Assembly (NCBI RefSeq): GCF_006715725.1
Contig: NZ_VFNU01000001.1
Coordinates: 4,836,001-4,900,000 of the forward strand
Origin: Nocardioides sp. SLBN-35
GTDB taxonomy: Bacteria > Actinomycetota > Actinomycetes > Propionibacteriales > Nocardioidaceae
Direction: 5' to 3'
DNA length: 64,000 nucleotides
Shown: positions 33,731 to 41,750 of the stretch, piece after piece
Numbering within the stretch: position 1 is the stretch's first letter
Layout of the letters: every line of letters begins with the position of its first letter
Notes under the pieces: model-generated
Told to the model about the DNA's origin: nothing
The model's database searches: none
What the model saw: the letters and a program-made list of their open reading frames with translations, nothing else
Made by a program: the position numbers and the translations under genes

Positions 33731-34036
33731 ATGCCCACCTACCAGTACCTGTGCACCGAGTGTGGTCATGCCTTCGAGCAGGTCCAGAAGTTCAGCGACG
33801 ACGCCCTGACCACGTGCCCGGAGTGCACCGGCAAGCTGCGCAAGGTCTTCAACTCCGTCGGTGTCGTGTTCAAGGGCTCCGGGTTCTACAAGACCGACAG
33901 CAAGGCGTCGAGCACGCCGTCCACACCGGCGGCCTCCTCGACCACCTCGTCCTCGTCGTCCTCGTCGTCCTCGTCGTCCTCGTCGAGCGAGTCGTCCGGG
34001 GCGTCGAGCACGAGCTCGGCCGCCTCTCCCGCCTGA
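33731..34036 (+). CDS. FmdB-family zinc-ribbon protein
   Basis: A 101-aa protein. Residues 1-45 form a zinc ribbon with two CxxC pairs: YLCTECGHAFE and LTTCPECTGKLRKVF. The segment VVFKGSGFYKTDS is typical of FmdB proteins, whose role is poorly known. The C-terminal half is almost all Ser, encoded by near-tandem TCGTCC units. It is the first gene before SAF and mscL and has the CIRCE element upstream, so heat or protein stress may induce it. Confidence 0.85.
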   Translation: MPTYQYLCTECGHAFEQVQKFSDDALTTCPECTGKLRKVFNSVGVVFKGSGFYKTDSKASSTPSTPAASSTTSSSSSSSSSSSSSSESSGASSTSSAASPA

Positions 34037-34096
34037 TCCCGAGGTCCCTGTGGATGACGCCGGCGGCCGGCGTCGCGGCGGCCTACGGTCGCCCGC

Positions 34097-34738
34097 ATGG
34101 ACTCCCGCTCACCCCTGCACCGGCTGCGTGACGCCCGCGACCACGTACGACGACGGGTGCTGCGGCGCCGACGGCTGATCGCCGCCCTGCTGCTCGGCGT
34201 GGGCGCCGCCGTCGCGGTGCGCTCCGTCGCACCGCCGCCACCCTCGACCGCCACGCTCCTCGTGGCGGCGCGCGACCTGCCCGCCGGCCGCGAGGTCGCC
34301 GCGGGCGACCTGGTCCCAGTGGAGGTGCCGCCGGACGCCGTACCGGAACGAGTGGCGCGCGACCCCGTGGGGCGCCGGCTCGCGGCACCGGTGCGAGCCG
34401 GCGAGGCGGTCACCGACGTGCGCCTGGTCGGCCCCGGCCTCGGGGCGGCCCAGCCCGCCGGCACCGTCACCGTGCCGATCCGGCTCTCCGACGCCGGCCA
34501 GGTGGCGCTGCTGACCCCCGGGGACCGGATCGACCTGCTCGGCACCGACCCCCAAGCCGGCACGACCGGGGCCCTGGCGCACGACGCGACCGTGCTCGCC
34601 GTACCGGATGCCGCCTCGGCCGCCGACGGCGCGCTTCCCGGGCGCCTGGTCGTGCTGGCCCTAGATTCGGGAGCCGTGTATCACGTCACGTCGGCGTCCG
34701 CAGCCGAATACGTGACTTATACATGGAGTCGCAGTTAG
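34097..34738 (+). CDS. SAF-domain protein (CpaB/RcpC-like)
   Basis: A 213-aa protein with a basic N-terminus, one membrane helix (LIAALLLGVGAAVAV) and a SAF/beta-clip domain: LLVAARDLPAGREVAAGDLV, then APVRAGEAVTDVRLVG. The second part, VTVPIRLSDAGQVALLTPGD followed by RIDLLGTD, is shared with CpaB/RcpC of Flp pilus systems. No pilus genes are near, and this stand-alone copy is conserved beside fmdB and mscL in actinobacteria. Probably an extracytoplasmic carbohydrate- or wall-associated protein. Confidence 0.78.
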   Translation: MDSRSPLHRLRDARDHVRRRVLRRRRLIAALLLGVGAAVAVRSVAPPPPSTATLLVAARDLPAGREVAAGDLVPVEVPPDAVPERVARDPVGRRLAAPVRAGEAVTDVRLVGPGLGAAQPAGTVTVPIRLSDAGQVALLTPGDRIDLLGTDPQAGTTGALAHDATVLAVPDAASAADGALPGRLVVLALDSGAVYHVTSASAAEYVTYTWSRS

Positions 34739-34798
34739 TTTCTGGGGCCAGAGAGTGCTCCCACCTCCACCACAACGCTCGGGAAAGAGGAGAGATCA

Positions 34799-35140
34799 AT
34801 GTCCGGGTTCAAGAAGTTCATCCTGCGAGGCAACCTGGTCGACCTGGCCGTTGCCGTGATCATCGGCGCCTCGTTCGCCACCGTCGTCAACACCTTCGTC
34901 AACTGGCTGACCGCCCAGATGCCTGACTCCGCCAGCGAGATCTTCAGCAACGAGGCGAACTCCTTCGGCGCGTTCCTCAACGCCGTCGTGGCGTTCGTGA
35001 TCCTCGCCGCCGTCGTCTACTTCTTGGTCGTCATGCCCTACACGAAGGCCAAGGAGCGCTACTTCCCCGACGAGCCCGAGGCGGAGGCTCCCGACATCGT
35101 GCTGCTGACCCAGATCCGCGACTCGCTCGTCAACCGCTGA
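34799..35140 (+). CDS. mscL: Large-conductance mechanosensitive channel
   Basis: A 113-aa channel subunit that opens under membrane tension to release osmolytes. N-terminal FKKFILRGNLVDLAVAVIIG and the first helix, the periplasmic loop, the second helix (VVAFVILAAVVYFLVVM) and the charged end are all present. The ATG has AAGAGGAGA upstream. Slightly short compared with about 136 residues in E. coli, as usual in this phylum. A strong terminator follows. Confidence 0.95.
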   Translation: MSGFKKFILRGNLVDLAVAVIIGASFATVVNTFVNWLTAQMPDSASEIFSNEANSFGAFLNAVVAFVILAAVVYFLVVMPYTKAKERYFPDEPEAEAPDIVLLTQIRDSLVNR

Positions 35141-35163
35141 CAGCAGCTTCGCGGCACACGTCA

Positions 35164-35199
35164 CCGAGGGCCGGTGGGGACATCCCTACCGGCCCTCGG
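35164..35199 (+). terminator. Terminator after mscL
   Basis: CCGAGGGCCGGT (35164-35175) and ACCGGCCCTCGG (35188-35199) form a perfect 12-bp stem; inner GGG/CCC bases extend it. It lies 24 bases after the mscL stop. Confidence 0.8.
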
Positions 35200-35207
35200 C
35201 GCGTTCC

Positions 35208-35966
35208 GGTGGTCGAGGAGGTTGCGCAGCAACCGTCTCGAGACCCGTCAACCGCCGTGGTGCGGCCAGACCTGACGGTGGTCGAGGAGGTTGCGCAGCA
35301 ACCGTCTCGAGACCCGTCAACCGCCGTGGTGCGGCCAGACCTGACGGTGGTCGAGGAGGTTGCGCAGCAACCGTCTCGAGACCCGTCAACCGCCGTGGTG
35401 CGGCCAGACCTGACGGTGGTCGAGGAGGTTGCGCAGCAACCGTCTCGAGACCCGTCAACCGCCGTGGTGCGGCCAGACCTGACGGTGGTCGAGGAGGTTG
35501 CGCAGCAACCGTCTCGAGACCCGTCAACCGCCGTGGTGCGGCCAGACCTGACGGTGGTCGAGGAGGTTGCGCAGCAACCGTCTCGAGACCCGTCAACCGC
35601 CGTGGTGCGGCCAGACCTGACGGTGGTCGAGGAGGTTGCGCAGCAACCGTCTCGAGACCCGTCAACCGCCGTGGTGCGGCCAGACCTGACGGTGGTCGAG
35701 GAGGTTGCGCAGCAACCGTCTCGAGACCCGTCAACCGCCGTGGTGCGGCCAGACCTGACGGTGGTCGAGGAGGTTGCGCAGCAACCGTCTCGAGACCCGT
35801 CAACCGCCGTGGTGCGGCCAGACCTGACGGTGGTCGAGGAGGTTGCGCAGCAACCGTCTCGAGACCCGTCAACCGCCGTGGTGCGGCCAGACCTGACGGT
35901 GGTCGAGGAGGTTGCGCAGCAACCGTCTCGAGACCCGTCAGCCGCCGTGGTGCGGCGGGACCTGCG
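35208..35966. repeat. Tandem array of 11 x 69-bp REP-containing units
   Basis: Unit starts are spaced exactly 69 bases from 35208 to 35898. Each begins GGTGGTCGAGGAGGTTGCGC, contains the hairpin GGTTGC-GCA-GCAACC, the palindrome GTCTCGAGAC, and then a segment that copies the last eight codons and stop of the small gene ending at 35938. The first ten units look identical; the eleventh diverges where it becomes the real gene end. Since 69 is a multiple of 3, open frames run through on both strands, but these are not genes. Confidence 0.92.
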
Positions 35967-36111
35967 ACTTGAGCCAGCGCTCGCTCGCGCTCTCCCGGGT
36001 GGCCGATGGGGCGTCGTCCCGCTCGTCGGAGGTCACCGACGGCTCGACGTCGCCGAAGATCTCGGCCAGCCTGCGCCGCCGCTCCCAGTCGGTCTCCTGC
36101 CGCTCGCCCAC
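35938..36111 (-). CDS. Small conserved actinobacterial protein after the LCP gene
   Basis: A 57-aa basic/acidic protein: GERQETDWERRRRLAEIFGD, then EPSVTSDERDD and the end SERWLKSQVPPHHGG. The RRLAEIFGD..P..T.DERDD pattern and the Pro-His end recur in related actinobacterial small proteins (memory-based, unverified). A GTG start with AGG nearby lies 11 bases after the LCP stop, so it is probably co-transcribed. Its 3' end is the template of the tandem array. Confidence 0.6.
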   Translation of the reverse strand: MGERQETDWERRRRLAEIFGDVEPSVTSDERDDAPSATRESASERWLKSQVPPHHGG

Positions 36112-36122
36112 GTCGACCTGCC

Positions 36123-37544
36123 TCAGGTGCACAGGCCGGCGGCCTCGCGGCCGGAGGCGCTGAGGCCCTCGGGCGTGGTGGCCGGCGGGGTCTGGGCGCC
36201 GTTGCTGGCGGTGCCACCCGGCGTACCGGAGGGGCTGGCGGTGTCGGACGGCTCGGCCGTGTCGGACGGGGTCCCGCTCGCCTCGTCGGTCGCGGCGCCG
36301 TCGGCGGACGCGGTGCCGTCGGGCTTGTCGCCCGCGCTGAGCGCGTCCTTGAGGAACTCGGGCGTCAGCGGCCGGTCCTTGCGGACCAGCTGCCACAGCT
36401 TGTCGACCTCGGGGGTCCACTCGATGCCGGAGCTGACCTTGTCGGAGTAGACCCACGGCGTGGTGATGAACTTGATGTTGTCGGCGCCGATGCCCTTCGC
36501 GGTGACGGCCAGATCGGCCATCTGCGCGATGTTCTTGAAGTCGGTGTGCAGCGACGAGGACGCGGCGTTCATGAAGCCGATCAGGCGGTCGGGTCGCGCG
36601 ATCATGCCGGCGGTGAGCGCCTTGTTGATCATCGAGCCGATGAAGGCCTGCTGGCGCCGGGTGCGGTTGGGGTCGGTGCCGTCGCCGATCCGGTAACGGG
36701 CCCGGACGTAGGTGAGCGCCTCGTTGCCCTTGATCTCGCGGGTGCCGGCCTTGAGGTGGATGTTGTGCGTGTTGTCGTCGATGTCCTCGGGGATGCAGAC
36801 CTCGACGCCGTCCAGCGCGTTGACCATGTCGCGGAACTGGTTGAAGTCGACGAGCACGTACTTGTTGATCCGGATGTTCGTCGCCTGCTCGAACTGGCGG
36901 ATCGTGCACGCCGGGCCGCCGTACGCGAAGGCGGCGTTCCACTTCGCATAGCCGGTCGCCGCCGGGATCTCCTCGCCGTCCTCCTTGTAGCAGGTCGGCC
37001 GGATCACGGCGGTGTCGCGCGGCACCGAGATGCCGTAGGCGAACTTCCGGTCGGCGGAGAGGTGGAACAGGATCGTGGTGTCGGACAGGCCGCCGCCCGC
37101 CTCGCCGTCGATCCCGTTGCCCTTGCCCGCACGGGTGTCGGTGCCCATGACGAGGATGTTCATCGCCTTCTTCGGGCCGGTGTCCTCCACGGTCGGCCGG
37201 TCGTTGCCCAGCTGGGCCCCGAGGTCCTGGGTGTCGATGTTGCCGTTCCAGTTGTTGTAGATCAGCACGACGCCCAGGCCGGTCGCCAGCCCCAGGGAGA
37301 GCAGGCTGGCGAGGATCACCTTGAAGACGACCTTGCCGGGCTGCGGGCGCTTGCGCCGCCCACCGGCGACCCGCCTGGCGGTCCGGCCCGTCGCGCTGGG
37401 CTGAGCCGCTCGACTGCTCCTGCTGCCGCGGCCGCCGCGCTCGTTGCGCGGGCGGCGCCGGTCGCGATCGGCCCGCGAGGTCGACACCCGTCGGGCGCGG
37501 CTCCCCGGCGCGTCACCGCGCCCGGTCTCAACGTCCTGCGTCAT
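36123..37544 (-). CDS. LytR-CpsA-Psr (LCP) family wall glycopolymer ligase
   Basis: A 473-aa membrane-anchored enzyme. A long basic, disordered cytosolic tail of about 70 residues precedes one helix (VVFKVILASLLSLGLATGLGV). The LCP domain follows: NILVMGTDTRAGKG with catalytic-site Asp/Arg, SDTTILFHLSADRKFAYGIS, VPRDT, DGVEVCIPEDI and YVRARYRIGDGTDPNRTRRQ. It transfers teichoic-acid-like or arabinogalactan-type polymers to peptidoglycan. The last 70 residues are a Ser/Thr/Pro tail. Confidence 0.92.
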   Translation of the reverse strand: MTQDVETGRGDAPGSRARRVSTSRADRDRRRPRNERGGRGSRSSRAAQPSATGRTARRVAGGRRKRPQPGKVVFKVILASLLSLGLATGLGVVLIYNNWNGNIDTQDLGAQLGNDRPTVEDTGPKKAMNILVMGTDTRAGKGNGIDGEAGGGLSDTTILFHLSADRKFAYGISVPRDTAVIRPTCYKEDGEEIPAATGYAKWNAAFAYGGPACTIRQFEQATNIRINKYVLVDFNQFRDMVNALDGVEVCIPEDIDDNTHNIHLKAGTREIKGNEALTYVRARYRIGDGTDPNRTRRQQAFIGSMINKALTAGMIARPDRLIGFMNAASSSLHTDFKNIAQMADLAVTAKGIGADNIKFITTPWVYSDKVSSGIEWTPEVDKLWQLVRKDRPLTPEFLKDALSAGDKPDGTASADGAATDEASGTPSDTAEPSDTASPSGTPGGTASNGAQTPPATTPEGLSASGREAAGLCT

Positions 37545-37748
37545 GGATCACCTGGTCGTGTGGCCGCTCGCAGCGGATGGTCTCTGTCTCGACGCTGCCG
37601 AGTCAGCGGCCGATCGGCACCCGGTGGTACCACGCCCACCGTACGGTCCGCATCAAGTGCAGCGGCGAGTCGCTCACCATTGTCACCGCTCCCCCGGCGC
37701 CGACCCAATCCGGGGGAACCGGTCGCGACCTGACAAGATGTTCTCCAC

Positions 37749-37824
37749 GCCCCAGTAGCTCAGTGGATAGAGCAGCCGCCTCCTAAGCGAAAGGTCGCAA
37801 GTTCGACTCTTGCCTGGGGCACCA
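37749..37824 (+). tRNA. tRNA-Arg (anticodon CCT)
   Basis: Acceptor GCCCCAG/CTGGGGC, D-arm AGCTCAGTGGATAGAGC, anticodon loop CTCCTAA giving CCT for codon AGG, T-loop TTCGACT and encoded CCA. The cloverleaf is complete. No integrase is adjacent. Confidence 0.95.
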
Positions 37825-37952
37825 CAGCGAAGCGCACGCGAAGGCACTGCAGATCGTTTCTGCGAGGCGAGACCGTCTCCACACCCGACGTCGGGCCTCC
37901 CTGGGATCGCCGCGGAGGACGGTGCGGCGCCGGTCATCCCAGCCATCGAGCC

Positions 37953-38543
37953 TCAGCGCGGACGAGCCCGGCTGACCACCTCGGGCGGCAGGCCCCACTC
38001 GTTCCCGCCGAGCCGGGACAGCGGCGCCAACAGGTCGAACGCCGGGCGGCCCTCGACCAGCACGTCGGGGTCGAGTGTCACCGCGACCACCAGACCGAGG
38101 ACGAGGGTCGAGTCCCCCACGGCGACGGTGTCGTGCAGCCGGCACTCCAGCGAGGCGGGCGAGGCGGCGACGCGCGGCGGTCCGACCTCGACGCTCGCGG
38201 CCATGGCGATCCCCAACTCCCTCGCCTCGTCGACGCCGTGCTCGAACGCGGCGCTGGAGGCGTTGACCTCGTCGATCAGCGGCCGGCTCGCCAGGCTGAT
38301 GGTGAACTCGCGGGTCTCGAGGACGTTGCGCAGCGTGTCCTTGGCGCCGACCGAGGTGAACTGCACGATCGGCGGATCGGCGCTCGCGACGGTGAAGAAC
38401 GAGTGCGGGGCCAGGTTGCCGATGCCGGCGGCGGAGGTGCTGGACACCCAGGCGATCGGACGAGGTACGACGAGCGCGGTCAGCAGGCGGTAGCCGTTGA
38501 CTCCGTCGACGCCGGGACGCAGGACGCGGTGCTCGTGGGCCAT
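37953..38543 (-). CDS. Flavin reductase-like FMN-binding protein
   Basis: A 196-aa split-barrel protein. Segments VVPRPIAWVSSTSAAGIGNL, APHSFFTVASADPPIVQFTS and KDTLRNVLETREFTISLAS are typical of the flavin reductase-like group that binds FMN. It may provide reduced flavin or act as an oxidoreductase; partner unknown. It is seven bases downstream of the decarboxylase-like gene, so probably in the same operon. Confidence 0.82.
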   Translation of the reverse strand: MAHEHRVLRPGVDGVNGYRLLTALVVPRPIAWVSSTSAAGIGNLAPHSFFTVASADPPIVQFTSVGAKDTLRNVLETREFTISLASRPLIDEVNASSAAFEHGVDEARELGIAMAASVEVGPPRVAASPASLECRLHDTVAVGDSTLVLGLVVAVTLDPDVLVEGRPAFDLLAPLSRLGGNEWGLPPEVVSRARPR

Positions 38544-38550
38544 GGGTCGA

Positions 38551-39516
38551 TCATGCCGTCACCCGCTCCTCGATCGGGCGGGACCACGGGCGCGGGCCGG
38601 CATGGGTGAAGCGGACATGGTCGCCCTCGCGCAGCGCGGCCGGCAGCGCGACCGCGTGCGCGGCGAACAGCACGTCGTCGCCGGCGTCGGCCGGTCCGGC
38701 CAGGACGCTGGGAACCACCGGCCCGGAGCGGGTCGTGCGGATCTCGACCGACTCGGTGGCCGCGATGCCGTCGAGGTGGACCCAGCGGCGCCCGGCGCGC
38801 TCGACGACCGCGACCACGCTCGCGACCAGCACCCCGCCGGGCGCGGCCAGCGAGTGGCCGGCCGACACCCACAGCGCCGAGGAGCCGGCGAGGCCACGGG
38901 CGGGCAGCGCTGCGCCCGCGCGGACGTCGTCGACGTGGACGACGGCCAGGTCGATGCCGAGGGCGGCGGCCCGGGCCCGCACCTCGTCGACGGTCCGCAC
39001 TGCGACCTCGGTGGCGGCCCAGCCCGCCGGGACCGACACCCCCCTCGGCTGCAGGCCGCAGGAGGCGGCGCGCAGCAGCAGGTCGGGCGCCAGGTCCGCC
39101 GGGCACCCGAACTTGCGGCGCTCCGAGGGGCAGCGCGACCCGCTCGCCAGAAGCCGCACCAGGACCCCACCGCCTGGTGCGACCTCGGCGAGCTCGGCCA
39201 CCTCGGCCGGCGAGTCCACGACGAATCCGCGCACCCCCGCCCCCGCGGCCTGCGCCAGTGCCGCGCGGGTGCTCACGGGATGGCTGGACAGGATCCGGTC
39301 CCCCGCCACGCCCCGGCGCACGACGGCCCGCAGCTCCTCGGCACTGCGTACGTCGAAGGCGCAGCCGGCCTCGGCGAAGGCCGTCAGCAGCCGGGGCGAG
39401 TCGTTCGCGGCGACCCGGTAGTGGACGACGGCGTCGGGACAGGCGTCCCGCAGGCCGCCCAGCGCCTCGACGGCGCGGGTGAGATCGACATCGACACGGG
39501 GCGTGAGACCGGACAT
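38551..39516 (-). CDS. Fold-type III decarboxylase-like protein without catalytic residues
   Basis: A 321-aa protein similar to Orn/DAP/Arg decarboxylases. The order YRVAANDSPRLL..F.EAGCAF then DVRSAEEL matches the Y-A-V-K-C-N-D.. ..G.G.D.AS..E motif, but the PLP lysine position is Ala36. The C-terminal motif expected as GPTCDS reads GPADAGDD (274-281), without the catalytic Cys. HPVSTRAALAQAAGAGVRGF and HVDDVRAGAAL still fit the barrel. It should not bind PLP covalently and may be a pseudoenzyme, comparable in concept to antizyme inhibitor. It lies between a SARP-type regulator and a flavin reductase. Confidence 0.65.
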   Translation of the reverse strand: MSGLTPRVDVDLTRAVEALGGLRDACPDAVVHYRVAANDSPRLLTAFAEAGCAFDVRSAEELRAVVRRGVAGDRILSSHPVSTRAALAQAAGAGVRGFVVDSPAEVAELAEVAPGGGVLVRLLASGSRCPSERRKFGCPADLAPDLLLRAASCGLQPRGVSVPAGWAATEVAVRTVDEVRARAAALGIDLAVVHVDDVRAGAALPARGLAGSSALWVSAGHSLAAPGGVLVASVVAVVERAGRRWVHLDGIAATESVEIRTTRSGPVVPSVLAGPADAGDDVLFAAHAVALPAALREGDHVRFTHAGPRPWSRPIEERVTA

Positions 39517-39561
39517 GCGCCGAGGGTCGCGCGCACCCGTTCCGGAATCCTTCGGGAAGCC

Positions 39562-41634
39562 TTAGAGGTCGCGGGCGAGGTCCGCCAGCGAGGTCACCGG
39601 GAGATCGAGCTCGGCCATCGCGCTCGCGTACGCCGTGTGCGCGCGCCGCGCCTCGCCGTAGCGCCCGAGGCGGAGCATCGAGGTGATGAGCAGCAGGTGG
39701 CACGGCTCGTCGTAGGGGTCCTCGGAGAGGAGGGAGACCAGCCAGGGCACCGCCCGCTCGGGCTGGTCGGCGCCGAGCCGGATGGCCAGCCGGCGGCGTA
39801 CCTCACGGGCGAGGTGGGCCAGGTGCTCGCGCGGCTCGTCGGTCCACGGCTGGTCCTGGTCGTCGTCGAGCAGCGGCCCGTTGTAGTGCGCGATCGCCTC
39901 CTGCAGGGCCTCGACGGCGTCGGTGCCGGGCCGGTCGGAGAGGTCGAGGGCGCGGCGTGCGGAGGTCTCGAAGGCGACGGCGTCGAGCTCGACGACCTCG
40001 GCATCGAGCCGGACGGTGGCCCGGTCGGCGACCACGAACCGGTCGGGGTCGTGGGCCTTGTCGGGGTCGAGGACCGAGCGCAGGGTCGAGAGCACCACCG
40101 ACAGCCGCGCCGAGGTACCGCGCTGGCCGGGCCAGAGCACCTCGGCGAGCGCGTCGCGGCTGACCGGACGCCCGCCGCGCACGGCGAGGTATTTCACGGC
40201 GTCGCGGGCCTTGCGCGACCCCCAGGCTGACGCCGGCACCGGTCGCTCCCCCACGAGCACCGCGAACGAGCCGAGCAGGTGGACCGACACGGGTGGCACG
40301 GACCGGCCGCGCACCGCCTGGCGCGGACCGGCGATCCGGGTCGCGTCGTCGCGGACCCCCAGCTCCATCAGGTGCCGGCGGGCGGTCCGCTCGCCCTCGC
40401 GGTCGCCGGTGAGGACCGCGGCGATCACCGCGTTGTCGGCCGTCCCGATCCGGTGCCCGGCCTCGGCCCACAGCCCGGCGGCCTCCCGGATCGGGTCGAG
40501 CGGCACCGGGTCGCTCGCGAGCGCCTGCAGCTCCAGGGCCTCGGCGAGGCCGACCGGGTCGCTGCGCCGGCCCGCCTCGAGCACCGCCCGCGCGGCGTGC
40601 TCCTGGGCGAGCGCCGGCCGGCCGGCCAGGAGCTCGATCCAGCCCGACGCGAGCAGCGGCGCGACCCGGCCGAGGGCCGTCGGCACCTGGCTGCCGCGCT
40701 CGGCGAGGGCGCGGGCGGCGTCGAGGCCCTCCAGCACGGTCGTGCGGGCCAGGCCGGCGAGCGCGTCGCCGATCACCTGCGCCTGGTCGGTGCGCTCGGC
40801 GGTCGCGACCGCCTCGCGGTACGCCGCAGCGGCCCGGGCCGCGTCACCCCGCAGTCGGTAGGCCTCGCCCAGCCCGTGCAGGGCGACCGCCAGCAACGGG
40901 GCGTCGACCGCCCGCGCCGACGCCTGCGAGCTGCGGAGGTCGGCGATCGCCTCCTCCAGCCGTCCGAGGGCGAGCAGCGCGTCGGCCCGGTTGTAGGCGG
41001 TGATGCAGCGCATCGGGCCGTCGTCGGCACCCCACAGGTCGAGGGCACGGTTGACCCAGGCCAGCGCGGCGTCGTACCGGCCCTCCTCGTTCTCCAGCGA
41101 CGCGAGGTTGGTCAGCACCCGGATCAGCACGGAGCGGGCTCCGGCCACCTCGGCGTGCGCGAGCGCGTGCTCGTACGCCGTCCGGCTGGCGGTCCGGTCA
41201 CCGGCATGGGCGGCCACGAGCGCCCGGGCGATCCAGGCCGACGCACGGGGCCGGGGCTGGCCGGCCACCTCGGCCTCCTGCCGGGCCAGGTCCGCCTCGC
41301 GGACGCACTCGTCGACCTCCGCGCGGCCCCACAGCGACGAGGCCAGGGCGGCGTGCAGCTCGGCCCGGTCGGCCGGATCGGCGTCCTCCTCGATCCGCGC
41401 CCGGCGGAAGGTCTCCAGCGCCTCGGCGAACCGGCCGTTGAAGTGCAGGCCGAGCCCCAGCCGCCAAGAGGCCGCCACCGGCAGCCCGTCCGCGTCGTCG
41501 GCGCAGACCTCTCGTGCGCGCAGCAGGATCTCGGGATCGGCGGTGAGCAGGACCTCCTCGGTCTCCTCGACGAGGGCAGCCAGCAGTGCCGCGGCCTCGC
41601 CGCTGCGCAACGCCTGCCGCACCGCCGTGTCCAT
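39562..41634 (-). CDS. TPR/SARP-type regulator (BTAD domain)
   Basis: A 690-aa regulator with unusual order. The first about 450 residues are TPR-like helical repeats (many ALA..YR/G..EEA patterns such as RLEEAIADLRSSQASARAVD). The C-terminal third starts VSVHLLGSFAVLVGERPVPA, an OmpR-type winged helix with SRKARDAVKYLAVRGGRPVS and DALAEVLWPG, followed by a bacterial activation domain (SEDPYDEPCHLLLITSMLRL). SARPs usually have this pair at the N-terminus. No biosynthetic cluster is adjacent. Start ATG at 41632-41634 with GGGGG upstream. Confidence 0.83.
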   Translation of the reverse strand: MDTAVRQALRSGEAAALLAALVEETEEVLLTADPEILLRAREVCADDADGLPVAASWRLGLGLHFNGRFAEALETFRRARIEEDADPADRAELHAALASSLWGRAEVDECVREADLARQEAEVAGQPRPRASAWIARALVAAHAGDRTASRTAYEHALAHAEVAGARSVLIRVLTNLASLENEEGRYDAALAWVNRALDLWGADDGPMRCITAYNRADALLALGRLEEAIADLRSSQASARAVDAPLLAVALHGLGEAYRLRGDAARAAAAYREAVATAERTDQAQVIGDALAGLARTTVLEGLDAARALAERGSQVPTALGRVAPLLASGWIELLAGRPALAQEHAARAVLEAGRRSDPVGLAEALELQALASDPVPLDPIREAAGLWAEAGHRIGTADNAVIAAVLTGDREGERTARRHLMELGVRDDATRIAGPRQAVRGRSVPPVSVHLLGSFAVLVGERPVPASAWGSRKARDAVKYLAVRGGRPVSRDALAEVLWPGQRGTSARLSVVLSTLRSVLDPDKAHDPDRFVVADRATVRLDAEVVELDAVAFETSARRALDLSDRPGTDAVEALQEAIAHYNGPLLDDDQDQPWTDEPREHLAHLAREVRRRLAIRLGADQPERAVPWLVSLLSEDPYDEPCHLLLITSMLRLGRYGEARRAHTAYASAMAELDLPVTSLADLARDL

Positions 41635-41676
41635 CGACCCCCATCTCGCCCGGCTCCGAGCATCGTACGGCGAACG

Positions 41677-41717
41677 CACGGAGCCCGTACCGAGGATTCC
41701 TCGGCACGGGCTCCGTG
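41677..41717 (-). terminator. Terminator between LPNTG gene 1 and the SARP-type gene
   Basis: CACGGAGCCCGT (41677-41688) and ACGGGCTCCGTG (41706-41717) form a 12-bp stem, continued by CCGAGGA/TCCTCGG. It lies 34 bases downstream of the surface-protein stop and before the SARP-type start. Confidence 0.75.
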
Positions 41718-41750
41718 TTCAGGCGGTCAGCCCTTCAAGGCCGTCCGGTC

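Noticed and set aside
35208..35966. CRISPR array
   Set aside because: The units are head-to-tail copies with no unique spacers and no cas genes nearby.
35209..36450. Long open frame with a 23-residue repeat, as if a repetitive protein
   Set aside because: It arises because the 69-bp repeat is a multiple of three. Open frames run on both strands, and the unit is a REP element with a copied gene end.
37683..37946. Minus-strand frame across tRNA-Arg
   Set aside because: It is the reverse reading of a tRNA, a common false protein pattern.
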